64,000 nucleotides of DNA from Sarocladium kiliense (GCA_030734395.1 JAUZTG010000041.1:1922001-1986000); one strand, 5' to 3'; positions 33,401 through 46,454 are shown, counted from the stretch's first letter. Made by a program: numbers and translations. Notes: generated by a model not told the origin, from the sequence alone.

Positions 33401-35040
33401 AGTACGGTTCCATCATCAAGAGCAATTCGAATGGAACATCGTATGTTCTCAGCGCTGCTAATGTCAACTGCAATCATGAGAACTACGTCGATTTCGAGAA
33501 AGTGTCTGGTCTTGAGGGAGTCGTTCTCATCAATGTTGTGGCAAATCCAGGCAAGAAGGAGAAAACAAAGAAGTTACAGACAAAGATCTCACACAACGAC
33601 GGATCAGAATGGGGATACCTTGCACCACCTGCTAAGGATGCTGATGGCAAATCATACAAATGCAGCAGCGCGAAGGGTGACGCATTCTGTGCTTTGCACG
33701 TTCATCACTACACTGAGAGAGACGACAAGAGAAACACATTCGCTGCCAGCACTGCAGTGGGTCTCATCTTTGGCATCGGAAACGTCGGTTCCAGCCTTGG
33801 TGACATCGAGAAGGCTGACACGTTCATGAGCAATGATGGCGGTGTTACCTGGACGAGCGTCAAGAAGGGGCACTGGACATGGCAGTATGGTGACCAAGGC
33901 TCCATTATTGTGCTTGTGGAACGAGCCACGTCGAAGAACAAGGTCAAGACGAAGACAGTGTCGTACTCCACGGACGAGGGCAAAACATGGAGCGATTACA
34001 CCTTTTCGGATGAAGAGGTGTCTGTTCTTGACATCACGACTGTGCGGTCTGGCAAGTCCCGCAACTTCCTTCTGTGGTGCAGAGGTGAAAAGGGCAAGAT
34101 CTTTTCGGTGAACATCGACTTCACGGGGCTTACCGACAAAGCCTGTAAGCTGGACAAGGACGATAGCAACAAGTCAGACTACTACTTGTGGTCCCCGGTA
34201 CACCCCTTGCAAGATGACGACTGTCTCTTTGGACACGTTGCACGGTATCTGCGGAAGAAGACTGACCGCAAATGCTACAACGACCAAAACCTTAAGCGAC
34301 TCTTCGACTACTCGGACTGTGCCTGCAGCCGCCGAGATTATGAGTGGTATGTTCAGCTATTCATGCTCAGGAATGGTCACTGCTAACAAATTGACAGTGC
34401 TTACAATTATGAACTTGACAATCATGGGCAATGCAGCTTGGTAAAGGGCTTGGAACCTCTAAGCCCAGCAGAGGAATGTAGACGAAACAATGCCACCTCT
34501 TGGTTCGAGCCAACTGGGTACCGTCGAGTGCCGCTATCCACCTGCAAGGGGGGCAATGAGCTGGACAAGACTAGTACGGAACATCCGTGCGAAGGATTTG
34601 AGGACGAGTTCAAGAAGAAGCACGGAACGTCAGGCGTGGCTATCTTCTTTGCCGTTGTGATCCCCTTTGCGCTGGCAGGGTGCATTGGCTGGTACGTGTT
34701 TAAGAATTGGGACGGCAAATTCGGGCAGATCCGCTTGGGTGACTCCTCTGCGACCTTTGACAGCGAGCAACCTTGGGTCAAGTATCCAGTCATAGCCATC
34801 TCTGCCATTGCGGCCGTCACAGCGTCAATCCCGCTTGTGCTTGCCAGTCTGTGGCGAACAGCCACTGGAGCCTACCAAAGGGTTGGCGGTGGAGGCGGTG
34901 GGGGTGCCCGGGATTGGTTCTCTGGTGGACAACGGAGGTTTACGACGAGGGACAGCTTCGCGAGAAGAAGATCTGACTACTCGATGGTGGACGACGATGA
35001 GGGCGAGCTGCTTGGTGATGACAGCGACGAGGAAGTTTGA
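30448..35040 (+). CDS. vps10: Vacuolar protein sorting receptor Vps10 (sortilin family)
   Basis: Two exons: 30448-34346 and 34398-35040; the 51-nt intron splits a Cys codon. The product is 1513 residues, as usual for fungal Vps10. It is a type I receptor cycling between the late Golgi and endosomes, carrying carboxypeptidase Y-like hydrolases to the vacuole. A signal peptide covers residues 1-27 (CLLLSVLCAASLVLA). Two tandem VPS10 domains follow, each with Asp-box-like blades (SDDAGKSWNKI, TEDRGKSWTKF, TTDHGKTFERI, STDRGDNWKTM, SNDGGVTWTS) and a Cys-rich 10CC segment (CMVTD..., CINKEFEDP, CTDADFECDYNF; then CSRRDYECAYNYE). A hydrophobic segment at about 1377-1402 is the membrane span; a second at about 1426-1451 is also hydrophobic. 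The tail ends in acidic residues. Confidence 0.96.
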
Positions 35041-37400
35041 TGCTTGGGTCTGAGCAATGTGTCTACGGGTGGTTTACACACTGTCTGGGCTCAAGGAGAC
35101 CCTGTGTGCGGGTTCTTATGTTGGATATGATATGTACAACTGATACAAATATTCATGCTTGGAGCGAGGGTACTTTTCTTGTTAGAATGGAGACGGAGTG
35201 TCCGCTCATGGGCGAAAACATTTGGCTACTACGCATTTCATCGTCTAGAGACTCAAGATCCTGAACTATTGAACCTCGGGCAACTCGCAAGTGTCCGAGG
35301 TGCGATGTGGCTTGTCAGAAGCAATAGACAATGAGCTCGCGAACGGGATGTGCAAGAAGTATAGCACACGCATATCAGTGGTTCAGCTGGGGATCAAGGA
35401 CAGTGCTTTTTGCTGGACGGTGTCAAGTTGGTAAGCGGGGGCGGGGGGGGGGATAAAGCCTCACCGGCGTGGCCGAGGCACCTCAATCAAGTGTGATATT
35501 GGGTCGAAGGGCTTGGGAACCCAGCAGCCTCTCTTAGCTGCAATCAATTCACTTTATTTCTTCAAAGTGCGCACGCGCGCGTGGGCGTTACGGCAACGGT
35601 GGGATGCAAGCCACGCGACGTTGGTCCACGGTGAGAGAGAAGAGAAAGTATCAATAGTATGGGTACGGGATGTATGCAATATAGGCAAACCTCGGCTCGC
35701 GCAGTTTCATGCCCTGTTGTCCGCAGCCTGGATTCCAGCAGATAGAGTGCAAAAAAAGCTGGCAAGAACCTTGGCTTGCATTCGATTGTTGCCTGCAAGC
35801 CGCAATCCAATAGTGCCGGAGACGAGGACAGCCCGTTTGCGTTGTCTCGCCCCTGCATTAGCTAGTCAATGGTTTGCAGCGGGTCGAAAAAGAAAAACGG
35901 CCTTGGATCGGTAGGTGTGTCTATGTACGTGTTAGTGGTAGTGGTAGTGGCAGCGGAAGCTGACTTTCCACCGTCGTGGCCGATTTGCTTCAGTCTCCAG
36001 GGTTGCTTCGCATTCAATATTGCGCTCGGATACGCATTATTGGAACAAAACAGGCATGTCCAGCGCGAGCAAGGCTTGGTATCATGTTTCGCTGGGCATT
36101 CCACCGTTTCAATCGTCTTATCAAGGGCTCTTGTCCTGCGTGGATACGCGGGGATCGTCGTCCCCCTCATTCAGCTGCCAGTCTCCCTTGCAGGCGGTGT
36201 GAAGCCAGAAAGTGCCCACAGCATCGTCATCATTATCCTGGCATCTAAGTGACTCCAGAGTCCGAGCTCCCACCTTCCAAGGGTAAAAACCGTTTCCAAA
36301 ATGCGGGGAGGCTGATATAGATTCAGCGAATCGCTGGTGTTGTAGCCGAGAATGCAGTAACCCACCAGAGAGTCGGGATGCCCATTGTTCCCCTTGTTCG
36401 CATGTTACAGACCCTTGTTCCCAGCATGCACGAGGATTTTCGCGTATCAACGTGGCGAAAGGATCCTCAGCCCCGGTCTGACAGCTTTCAACCCAAATGC
36501 TTTTGACACATTGCCCTGGTGCACTTGATGATCAATCCTTGTCAGACGAAAAGCAGGAGGAAGAGCACTAAGCCATGTCTGGTACCTGATTCCGAGTAAA
36601 TGTCGTGATGTTTCGTTTCACCGCCATGACCTCTTCACTTTTGACAGCTCACTGTTGCATGAACGCAATGACCGCTCGCGAAGAAGGCCCAAACGGATGA
36701 TAGCCATATGTGGCTCATGATATCGAAACGAGTGTGAATTATATCAAAGCTTGTAAAGGACAGGGATATCTTCCAACCAACAATGCCAGCAGACCCGAAA
36801 GAAGCAAAGAAAAGATGTGCTCGGACCTCCGGTCCCCCCCTCCTGCACACCAAAAGCTCAATGCCTGACAAAAAGAACCATGAACAGGGTCAGGAACGAT
36901 GCAAAAGCTTGTGTAAAATGTGATAGAACATGCCAAAGTGCAAGCCCAGAAACTCCAACCAACACCAAGTGCTCCGCTATGAAATGCCCAACCTCTTTGT
37001 TGCAACCCGTCCCCGCTGTACTGTAACCAGCAACTTCGTCTAGGTATATTGCTCATCGCTATTTTGCCGAGCCGTAATAAAGCAGAAAGTGAATGACGAG
37101 GAAAAAGTAAAATGTGTTGGGAGACTTCAGGCCTGCAAATGCAACCGGACCCCCCCGCACACCCGCATGGTGCGCTCGGGCCCTTGCCTTTCTTTCGGAG
37201 CTCTCCCAGCAACCTGAGACCCGCATAGTGGCAACCTCTCGGGTTTGTCTCAGTGCATGGCGCATTGGTGGCGGATCGTGATTCTGGTGTGGACATGTTG
37301 AGCCAGACGCTGATTGTGGCGGTCTTGGGTTGTGCACAGTACTTGGCTTCGAAGTTGGCAGGCCCGAGAGAGGCAAGGTTGTAGAATTCAAGATTCGTCC
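35041..37400. other. Intergenic, no gene seen
   Basis: 2.36 kb between the VPS10 stop and the stop of the minus-strand disordered-protein gene. It contains a G-run (about 35441-35454) and a C-run near 36832. Open frames here (the longest is a minus-strand frame at 36739-37425) have Cys/Ser-rich, low-coding composition and overlap the neighbour's end, so I do not call them. Confidence 0.5.
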
Positions 37401-40400
37401 TCATGTGCGTCGGACCCGCTTCCAAAATCGCTTCACCACACCGTTGTCGTGCGCAGCCAGATTCTCCTGGTCGAAGGCGGCGAACTGCTTCTCAATGCTC
37501 TCTTTAGGGGAGATGTCCCGTACCAATATCGTAGGTGCTTTCGACCCAGACCGCACATGAGATGGTCGGTTGAGGGCATCCCTCTGCCAGCCATACATCT
37601 GCTCCTCATTGGCTCGCAAGTCGGGTCGAGTTAAAGTCATCCGGAGAGTCATCTCTCGTGAGGAGAGAGGGGCTTGGAGGAAATCCGCCTTAGGCTCCGA
37701 AATAGGGAAAGCCGTCATGTTCGGATGTTCAGAGCCAGGCTTGTCGAAGGCTTGGGGAGTGCGAGGAGTTTCAGGATCAGCGACAGACCCTTCATCACTA
37801 CACGAAGATTTGTCGTCATCGTCTAGGAAAGTCCGCGGCTTATCGAAGTCCAGTGTTAAATCAAGTGGACCTTTAGCTCGCTTTGTTGGGTGTTCTTCCA
37901 TGGATGGGAAGCCGAACTCGAGAGCTTCATCAAACTTTGTCGAAGAACCAATGTACTCCCGGAGCCTTAATCGCGCCTCTGGGTCTTGATAATGGGCGGC
38001 TGCTGTCGTGGGAGACACTGGCACGGGTTGCCTGTTACCATTGACTAGTGACAAAGCCCGAGACTTTTGTCGAGTGTGGCCAGGGCCATCGCTGACGAGG
38101 CTCGGCGGCTTCGCTGTCGTAGGTGTAGGCACGACGCCCCTGGAGCTAGTCGAGAGTCGGGTTGTTGAGATGTTTGTTCGGCCGAAGGGCAGCTTTGAGA
38201 TGGAAAGATGACGCCGAAATGAGGGACGTCGGCTCTTGCTAGGAAGTGGAACCTCTTCACGCAGGTTGATATGATAATCATCAAGGAAGAGACGAAGATC
38301 GAGGTCATCCTCGTCCTCAAGCCACCTGAAGCTGTCTAGGAAGGTCTCCGGTGCCGCAGTAGGCGTAGCCTTGATGGAGGCTCGTTCAACAGCTTGAGAC
38401 TGCATCTTAGGCAGCTCCTCAATCAGAGATATGGTGCTTCCGAGGGACGGATTCGTTGCTCCAAGGGCACGTAATGAATGCCTACTCTTGGGCTTGAGGA
38501 AGTCGTCTGCTGCGCCAACAGAAAGGCTACGGCGTCGGTGTTGCCTGCTTTGGGCAACGAGCTGCTCCTCTTTGCTCAAATGGCGACGCTTGATCTTGTC
38601 AGGCAAGTTGGCGTAAAATTGCTGTTCCGTTGAGTTGACGTGAAGGTGTCTGCTACCGTTCGTAGTATGATCGAACGTTGTGGTGGGCACAGATGGTCGG
38701 TGGCAGTTGGCGTCTTCCAGTCCGAGCACCGTGAAATCTTGACAAGTGTCGGTTGTGGGAGCAGAATCGGGGAAAGGCGCGGGGTTCTGTGCGATATGTA
38801 TACGCTCGAGTGTAGAGAAGTACTGGAAAAAGAAACGGTGAGCTCTTGCTTGAACTACTGCAGAATCCCAACTTGTGACGCCAGGGGGGAGAGTAGTGTG
38901 CAGAGACAAGGAGAAGCTCCTCTCGCACTTCAGTGGAGTGCGACTCCAAAACGGAATGGCATGTCTCTCATGCAGGAACGAAGCGCCTCGGGCCCCATGT
39001 CAAGTGTGCAAGGTGGCCCACGCTCAGTGCACCAACGAGCATGAGTGGGCGCGAAGGGTGCGGTTGGCTTGGTGGCGCACTTGCGCGAGGAGCAGGGGTA
39101 CCAGGGGTGCAGTGGTGTCAGGGCTGATTGGCGTGGATAGCTGTTGGTGGTGTGGAGGTTGCACCTGGGAAACCCAATGAAGCCGGCGAAGCTGCAGCAA
39201 TGTCCACTCGAACGCAAGCGATATCGTGCGAACCACGGCTGACTGCTCATGGCAGCATGCGTGATGCAGTCTGCGTGAGCCACTATCACCACACAGAGAG
39301 GCTATTTGCAACGCATCTTGCGGTACGGCCGACAATTGGCCCAGCGAGCACCATTTTGCAGATAATTGCAGATTGGCTGCATCACACAGCGTCCCGATCT
39401 CAAGCCCATTGGTCATCGCGGACCATCGTGATGAGAGCACCCGAGACGCGTACGAAGAGACATATCCATGACGAATATGCGTCTTGAGTCTGCGAACCCA
39501 CACTGTAACCGAAGAGGAATGTGCGCGAAACTCATAACCTCGAATCGCCACTTCGATACTGCGCAAGGGCGGACTTTGCAAGCTTGGGGAGACGTGAATG
39601 TGGAGTTGCCAGAGGATGTTTCTCATTCGAGAATGCAGCATGCTGATCGCCTTTGCAGCATGTCTAGCAACATCCCGATAGCAACAGCTGCCAGATGCAC
39701 TACACCCGACGGAGGCCAAAATTGTACGTGTGAGGATTTGGGAAGGTTCAGTAGTTCACCGTCGTGATTGTGGATGCTGGGTGGACTCTTTTGACTCTTG
39801 GAAAGCAACGACTTACCTTGCGTTGGATCGTTGGTGGAAGGGCATCGAATTCGTCCCGGGTCATGGTCATTGACGGCAAGTTATTGATAGACGGCGAGGC
39901 GCCATCGGATGAGACGCGCAAGTATTTGGAAGCATCAGGTATAGGGCTTTTGCTCCTATGCCAGTAACGCAAATGGCTCCTTGACGAGGATGGGCGCTCG
40001 TCGGCTGAAAGGTGGTCGAAGACGCGGAGGTGGTGGTTGTTGGCGCGATGTCGTTGGCGCCCCCGATCTGGCAGGGCGACGTCTGTGTCCTGCATAAGCT
40101 CGAGGTCGCGCAGCTCGCGTAGGGCCGAGTGATGCAAAGTCGTTGCGTCGGCACCAACGGCGCGGACGACGGTGTCTGTGCTCTTCGAAGCCATGAGGTT
40201 AGTGGCTTCGGCGGGCTCAGGAGTGGTTGTGACGGTGGCGGTGCTGGTGCGGCCAGAGAAGAGAAAGATGTTCGCATCGAAGTCGTCGGGCCGGGGCTGA
40301 CTGGAACGCGGCATTGAGAAGTTGGAGGAGATTCGGGAGAGAGTAAGGGAGCGAGTGCTCAGGGCGTCGAGGTCGAGAAATGTCTTCATCTCTGGTCGAT

Positions 40401-41018
40401 GGCGCTTCGAGGCGAGCCCATGTCGCATGGGTTGCGTGTTACCATGGGCTCTGCTGGCGCTGGTACCAGAGTCCAAGTCGGGAAGGCTATGGTAGACAGA
40501 GAACAGGCCATCGCTCTCGCTAGCCGTGATGCTACCAGACCTGCTCTGAATACCTCCACAGGCACTGACGGGCGGAGCCATAGGCCCAGCGGTCCACCAA
40601 AAAGAGCGGTCGTGGGCCTGTGCTGGAGCCATAGCTGGAGCTGGAGCTGGAGCTGAAGCTGTGCTAGCAACTTTGGCAATTGCTGGCAGACCAAATTCAG
40701 GGTCGGGCCAGGGCCCAGGGTCGAGGACAGGTTCGGAACAGGCGACAGACGTACGACCTGGTGGAACGTAGATCAGTGTAGTCTTCGTATGTCTGCAGAG
40801 TTGAGTTCAAGGAGACTCGTAGACTGTCGAGGCGTTCGAAGGAAGCAGGCCGAGGAAATGTGGACGAGGTACAGTAGGAAGAGGAAGATGAGGACGAGGA
40901 AGGTTTGGATTTGGATCGGAGCTGGGGAAAGGAAAAGAAACGAGGATGATCACTGCATGAGGGTAGTCTGGGATCCTGGCATGACAGATGCATGTGCGGC
41001 AGGGTCCTGATCTGGCAT
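37401..41018 (-). CDS. Large disordered fungal protein of unknown function, with a ~1-kb intron
   Basis: Proposed exons: 41018-40954, 40792-39817, 38822-37401, giving 820 residues with all phases closing. Intron 1 (40793-40953, 161 nt) has a GTGATC donor; intron 2 (38823-39816, 994 nt) has GTAAGT and TTTCCAG. The long intron is inferred because the reading frame before it ends in FDALPPTIQRK and the frame after it opens with YFSTLERIHIAQ, which join in phase 0 into a continuous helix; the downstream frame has no ATG near its start. The rest is Ser/Pro/Arg-rich with few hydrophobics. Conserved-looking islands are FRWLEDEDDLDLRLFLDDY and RLREYIGSSTKFDEALEFGF. It ends in KRFWKRVRRT. Alternative: two separate genes, 37401-38822 and 39748-41018. 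Confidence 0.55.
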
Positions 41019-43659
41019 TGTATCGCGTCCAACGCCTTGTCGGGCCTGGCCTTGCCTCACCTTACCGTGATCATTTTAATGCTGTATAACTGCCGCGCGC
41101 AACCTTGTCACTACGAGTACGACCTGCACAGCGCCACCACCTCACTGGCCTCGCAGCTGTCTGGCAGCCGGCTAATCAGCTGTTGTCACCTGTTCTAGAC
41201 AATAATGTTGCACCCGGCTGACAGCTGCCGCTCTTTCCTCCCTTCTTTTATTTGCTTCTCTTTCCCTCACTTTGGCAGGTGCTGATGCATTGCCTTGCCT
41301 TACCTTGCCTGGCCTATAGTACCGTGAGATGCGTGATCGACCCCCTTTGATTGCCCCTGTCAGCTTTCTCATCATCACACACCTCAATCACCAACACAAC
41401 ATCATCCACGTCCAAACCACCAACGGTCGCCAATGAGATGCTTGCCTCCCATCCGCCATCAGCGCTGGGTTGGTGGCCGCATAATTCTCCCCCTTTCCCT
41501 TTCTGACTTTTGCCATGGCCCAATCGAGCCATGCTCCCGTCCTCTCGGGAAGTCTGTCTTTCGGTGCAATCCCAGCAATCGTCATGTTCCCACAGTGACA
41601 CTCCACAACCACCGCCCACAACGCCTGCTTTGGCCCATCACCTTCGATGATGAGCACCAGGTAACGTTTTTTGCCCACAGGACCCTTGCCTCTTCTGCTG
41701 TTGCCCCTGTTGGGGCGAGGCACGCGGCCGGCGCGGCCCTGAGTCTCGAATCCGGTCTATCATATACTGGGCTGGATCCCGTGCGAGGTGGCTGCAGAAT
41801 AGCCGTTTACAAGCCCCTCGATATAAAAAAAAAAAAAACCACTTACTGCTACGAGCCCGTCGACTCTGAACCACTAGTCTGCAGCATGCGCATATATTGC
41901 ACCCTTCACGGAAGCGCGCGCGCAAGCTTGTTGTCCCTCAGTGGTGGCTCGCAGGGGTCGCCTTGCGGACGAACAGTCCAGGCCACGGTGCCCCTGCTTC
42001 GCCAACCCCATGTGCCCGCGCACTTCACCCAGTATGGTACACGGAGCCGAATTGTCACGCATTGAGGAGCCAGATCGTGTTAGCGGAAGTAAACCGGGCC
42101 CGAGTGCCAATTTTGTTCATCTCGAATTAGCCAAGAGCGTATAAGACGTACTTGTTAGCGTTTTGAGTGGCCTTATCCTGACCCCGGAGTACGAGTTGTG
42201 ATGGGTCTTTATCAACACCATTGTACCGTTGCTATCCGGCATCACCTTCCAGAACTCCTGTAACATGGATCCTTGACTCGCGCGGAAGTCTCACTGGGGC
42301 TCTGAACTCTGCAATATTCCGGCAGGATGGCTTTCAAAGTAATCAGAGACGTGGCTGAACCCTGCGAAAGGGGCCAGTTTGCTGTGTCGTCACTTCCGAT
42401 TAAACGGCAACCCTTGCGCCAACCCCTTGTCTGTTCGAGAAAGCCAATAATTTCAAGCCTGTCCCCTCAACCGCCCATCTGAGACGTCTAAAAGCCATCG
42501 AATATCGTGGAGACCCCATGTGCTACTGCATTATGTGAAGCCACAGCGGCAAACCTCGACCATCGTCTATCTGCCGCGCCTGAATCGCCGGGGCTCGGAA
42601 TGGGTTGGCTGATATACCGACAGATCATTATTCCGCAAATATCGGAGCGCATAGCGTGTTCGTAGGCTGGGGTTATACCAATTCACGGCTTCATCGCATC
42701 TAGAATAGGGTGGGTGAATAGTACGTAAGATGATGGGTACAAGAGCAGCAATGTTGGGGATGGCCGGTTCAGCATCTGGCTCAAAGCTCAGGTAGGGTCT
42801 GCATACCACTTCCCTGATACGCCAGCATCGTAACACAATGTAGCACATGCTAATTGATTCCTATGCAGTCCTCGTGTGTGCGATTTTCCTCAAGCAAGCT
42901 TCGTGTATGCAAGCCAGTTGGATGTGACAACCTTCTTGATGAGTGATATATTACGGTTATTGCCATGGGTCCCAGTCTCAGCATGTATAATGGGTGAGTA
43001 TAGCTATATGAGCTCGGATCTCAACGGTCAGCCTGATGCAACACCAACATTCAACAAGCAGCCCCTGTCACAAGCTTGACGACAGACTGAATTGAGCAGA
43101 ATTGCCCCTCCACGATGCCTGAGCCGAGGGCTTACCAGACTTGACCATCAACACCCCTTAAGTGCGGTCCTGCAGCACAGCAATCCACATCTGGAGGCGA
43201 CTCTTGGCTGACCATGGGTGCTGGGCGCTCGAGTCTTAATATTTCGTCACTTTCTCCCAATATGCATCGGCAAACAATGCTGACCCTCTTGGTTGGTCAC
43301 GACAGCGGAACAGTGAAGCTGAGTCTTGAGCCGAACCAGAAGTTCATCAGGCAAAGTACCCTCTGGGCAACGCAAGAGAGGTACAGGACGACAAACATTG
43401 ACAAAGCGCCACTCATAGGCTGGCTGTAGCCGGCTGCGGGGTGCCCATTTGTTTTCAGAGGCAACAGCTGACGGAATCACAGGCTCAGTGATGTGCAATC
43501 CAATCGCGGAGTTTCTCGAATGAGGTTGTGCATTAGGGGTACCTTCGGCTTGAGGTACCTTGCAAACTGAGTCTACATAGCTTGTCTGGGTGGATTCAGG
43601 GTCTTTGTACAACATAAAAAGCCATGTCTGAGACTGAAGCATGGCTCAGCTCAACATGT
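41019..43659. other. Intergenic, no gene seen
   Basis: 2.6 kb. The low end is the upstream region of the minus-strand disordered-protein gene; the high end is 3' sequence of the D-lactate dehydrogenase gene. A 14-A run lies at about 41826-41839. The 210-codon plus-strand frame at 41433-42065 reads through this A-run and has no protein-like features. Confidence 0.5.
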
Positions 43660-45733
43660 TCACTCGTCGAACACCTTGCCCGGATTCAACAGCCAACTAC
43701 AGCGAGGCCGGAGTTAGCGACAGAGCCACCATGTCACTTGATTCGAGACATTCGGTCTCAAAGCTTACTCACTGTGGATCAAGAGTGTCTTTCATGGCCT
43801 TCATGACACCAATTGCTGATGGTCCGAGTTCCTTGAGGAGGCAGTGCTTCGCGATTACGCGTCAGCACCAGAAACAGGATATGGCTGCAGATAGAGGGGC
43901 CAAGCTTACCTTCTTCCCGAGTCCGATGCCATGCTCGCCCTTTTGGTTGATCAGTGGTTAAGCTCTTGTCGTACAATACTATTTTGGTTGCTTACCGAGA
44001 TGGTTCCTCCCATCTTCAAAGCCTCGACCATCATTGTGTCAACGCACTTCTCAACGGCGTCGCGCTGGTCGGCCTTATCCGGGTTATATATCAAAATCTG
44101 ATGGAAGTTGCCGTCTCCCACATGGCCTAAAACGCTGTTAAAAATACCCAGGCTCCCAGCACGTTCGCTGGACGAATCTATCTGTACATTAGCATCGCGT
44201 ACTTTCCAGTCGGTGAGGGTGAACATTGGGCTTACCTATGATCTCCGCCATCCTCGACAACGGCACGGCAACATCCGTCGATTTGAGCTGCGTTCCTTCA
44301 GGTCGTCCAGCGAGTGATGCAAGCAATGCCTGTTTTCTTGCTGACCACAGCGACTCCATCTCGTCTTTCGTACTGGCCTTCTCGAATGTTTTACATTCAT
44401 GGGCCTTCGCTAGGGCTTGTGCGGAGTTGAGACTGTCCTTCACAGTGTTAGTGGAGCCTGAAAACCTAAGGGAATATCAGTAAATTATGAGCACATGAGA
44501 AGAATGGCTTTCCTACTTGATGAACAGAGTGGGAAGCTCTGTCCATATGCGCCCACCAGCTCCGCCGTTCTTGTTGATAACCTTCATCTGCTGTGCGTCC
44601 ATGAGCTCCAGTGCCGCCAAGGGGATACCATCTCTAATCATCTGAGCAGCAGCTGCGGCGGCGCCCTTAACGGTATCGAAAGTTGCCGTAGCCACGCTGA
44701 AGTTTGTTGGGATGGAAGCAAGCTTCAGTGTAGCCTCGGTGATGATTCCAAGAGTGCCTTCGGAGCCGGTGAATAGTGTGTTCAAATTGTAGCCAGCGGA
44801 CGTTTTCCTCGGACGGTTCCTCGTCTTTACAACGGTACCATCCGCAAGGACGACTGTGAGGCTCACAACGTAGTCCTTCATGGTACCATAGCGCATCGCG
44901 TTGGTACCGCTGCAGTTGGTTGAAATCATTCCTCCGATCATCGCATTCGGGCTCGGATCCAATGGCAGAAACAGACCGGAGCTCTCAATCTCGGCGTTGA
45001 GATCCACCCAGTTGACGCCGGCTTGCACAACAACATCCATATCTTCTGGGTGAAACTCGATGATCTTGTCCATAGCAGAAAGGTCAATGCAGATACCAGA
45101 GTGAGGCGAGCTAAAGTTTCCCTCAACGCTGGAGCCTGCTCCGTATGGTACCATGGGAACTTTGTACTTTGAGCAGATCTGGGCTATGCGCGAGACCTCC
45201 TCTGTTGTTTTGGGTCTGACAATAGCGATGGGACGCACGGCAGTATTGCATGATGACGTTTCTGAATACCCATGGCTGTCGAGATCTCCTTGATCTCGGC
45301 TGACTGCTCCTTCACCGAGTAGGTGCCCAATTTGCTCGGCCGCCTAAGAGAAGAAGGTCAGTGAGTCGGAATGCGAACTATTGGATATTTCAGCTACCTT
45401 CAGCATAGTCTTCTCATCCGCGTACGTCTCCTGCTTCAGAGAAGGCTTCTGATATTTTTCCTGGCCTGCTTCAAGCCCCCAGCGCTGTTGAGCATGATCC
45501 GGGCCCGACTGCCATAGCAATTTGCCAATGGTGACTCCCGCCAACATTGCTCCGGAGGTCCACAAAGCCAACTGATTCCAATTGACTCCCGCAGGGGACA
45601 AAGGGACTGATGATGCTCTGGAGCTGAAGTTCTGTGACCATTGTGGACGTGGCAGAATGCTATGGTTGATGATGAATTGCTGCCGAGGTCGTTTGCCAAA
45701 GAGGTGTAGTCTCAATGAAGTCCTCAAAAACAT
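43660..45733 (-). CDS. dld1: D-lactate dehydrogenase (cytochrome), mitochondrial, FAD-linked
   Basis: Seven exons: 45733-45398, 45343-44517, 44465-44236, 44177-43996, 43939-43910 (30 nt), 43846-43773, 43696-43660; 571 residues. It oxidises D-lactate to pyruvate and passes electrons to cytochrome c at the mitochondrial inner membrane. A presequence (MFLRTSLRLHLFGKRPRQQF) and a hydrophobic stretch near residues 55-70 precede the FAD-binding domain: RPIAIVRPKTTEEVS, VPMVPYGAGSSVEGNF, GVNWVDLN, DPSPNAMIGGMISTNCSGTN, RKTSAGYNLNTLFTGSEGTL. The C-terminal FAD-oxidase domain has LGHVGDGNFH (metal/substrate His), GEHGIGLGKKH (on the 30-nt exon) and the end WLLNPGKVFD. The acceptor of intron 44178-44235 must be the distal ATAG; the ACAG four bases earlier would break the frame. 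Confidence 0.95.
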
Positions 45734-46454
45734 TGTATGAATCAGCGCATCAAAAACCGAGATGCAACGCTAGTCTTCGATTTTTGTAAAGATGCATGTA
45801 AGCCAGAGGGTTCACCTTGTCTTGCCAGTCTGGGGAGAGTTTGGGGTAGCTGCTGATCCGTTGTGGGGGAACGAGGCTGGGGATGCCGACTCATCACGGG
45901 TGGAAGCATGGGAGGGCTCAACGCCACCCTTGAATTATAAAGTACCTCGATCGACAGCATGCGGAATCTCTGGATCACTTGATCACTAATATTCATATAC
46001 GTAAATTCATGGACTTGCCGTTTCGTTGCTCCAACATTAAAACAGCTTCTAATCAGATATTACACCCAAAGCCCGAGGTTCTCCCGGCTGGAGCTTGCAG
46101 GGCGGATCAACACCCAACGAAGCTCAAAGCCACACCTATCTACCTAAGCTACTACCTCGACTCACATCCAGCTCACGTGAAAGGAGCGTTCCACTTACCT
46201 CGACTTTATCAAAAGCGCCCAGTTGCGCGGCAGTGACACATCGCAGCAGGTTTCTCACATCTTACTCACAGCTCATCACGTTTCACCCGCCACTGGTCGG
46301 CTACTTCCGGTTCTCTTGGCCATGTGCCACGGATGGCAACGGTTTGCGTCCCACCACCCGTCGCCGCGCCCAGCAAATCGTCAGCAATCCCGCCTTTCGG
46401 TCTCCCAGCGTGCATCTTGACCGCCCCACGCAAGGAGGCGGCCTCGGAGGAACG
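45734..46454. promoter_or_regulatory. Divergent promoter, dld1 / med16
   Basis: 721 bp between start codons, no gene seen. The med16 frame is open upstream of its ATG but without ATG, so it is taken as leader. Confidence 0.55.

Noticed and set aside
35461..35520. tRNA-like D-arm (GGCGTGGCCGAGGC) followed by a GGGTCGAAGG stretch
   Set aside because: No acceptor stem pairing and no proper anticodon or T arm; not a foldable tRNA.
36739..37425. 228-codon minus-strand open frame
   Set aside because: Overlaps the end of the disordered-protein gene in another frame, Cys/Gly-rich, no motifs.
39024..39719. 231-codon minus-strand open frame inside the proposed long intron
   Set aside because: It has no ATG start, a His/Ser/Cys-rich chance-like composition, and sits between strong splice sites of the flanking gene.
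41731..41765. CTCGAATCC resembling a T loop
   Set aside because: No matching T stem, anticodon arm or acceptor stem around it.
41433..42065. 210-codon plus-strand open frame
   Set aside because: Reads through a 14-A run and shows no protein-like pattern.
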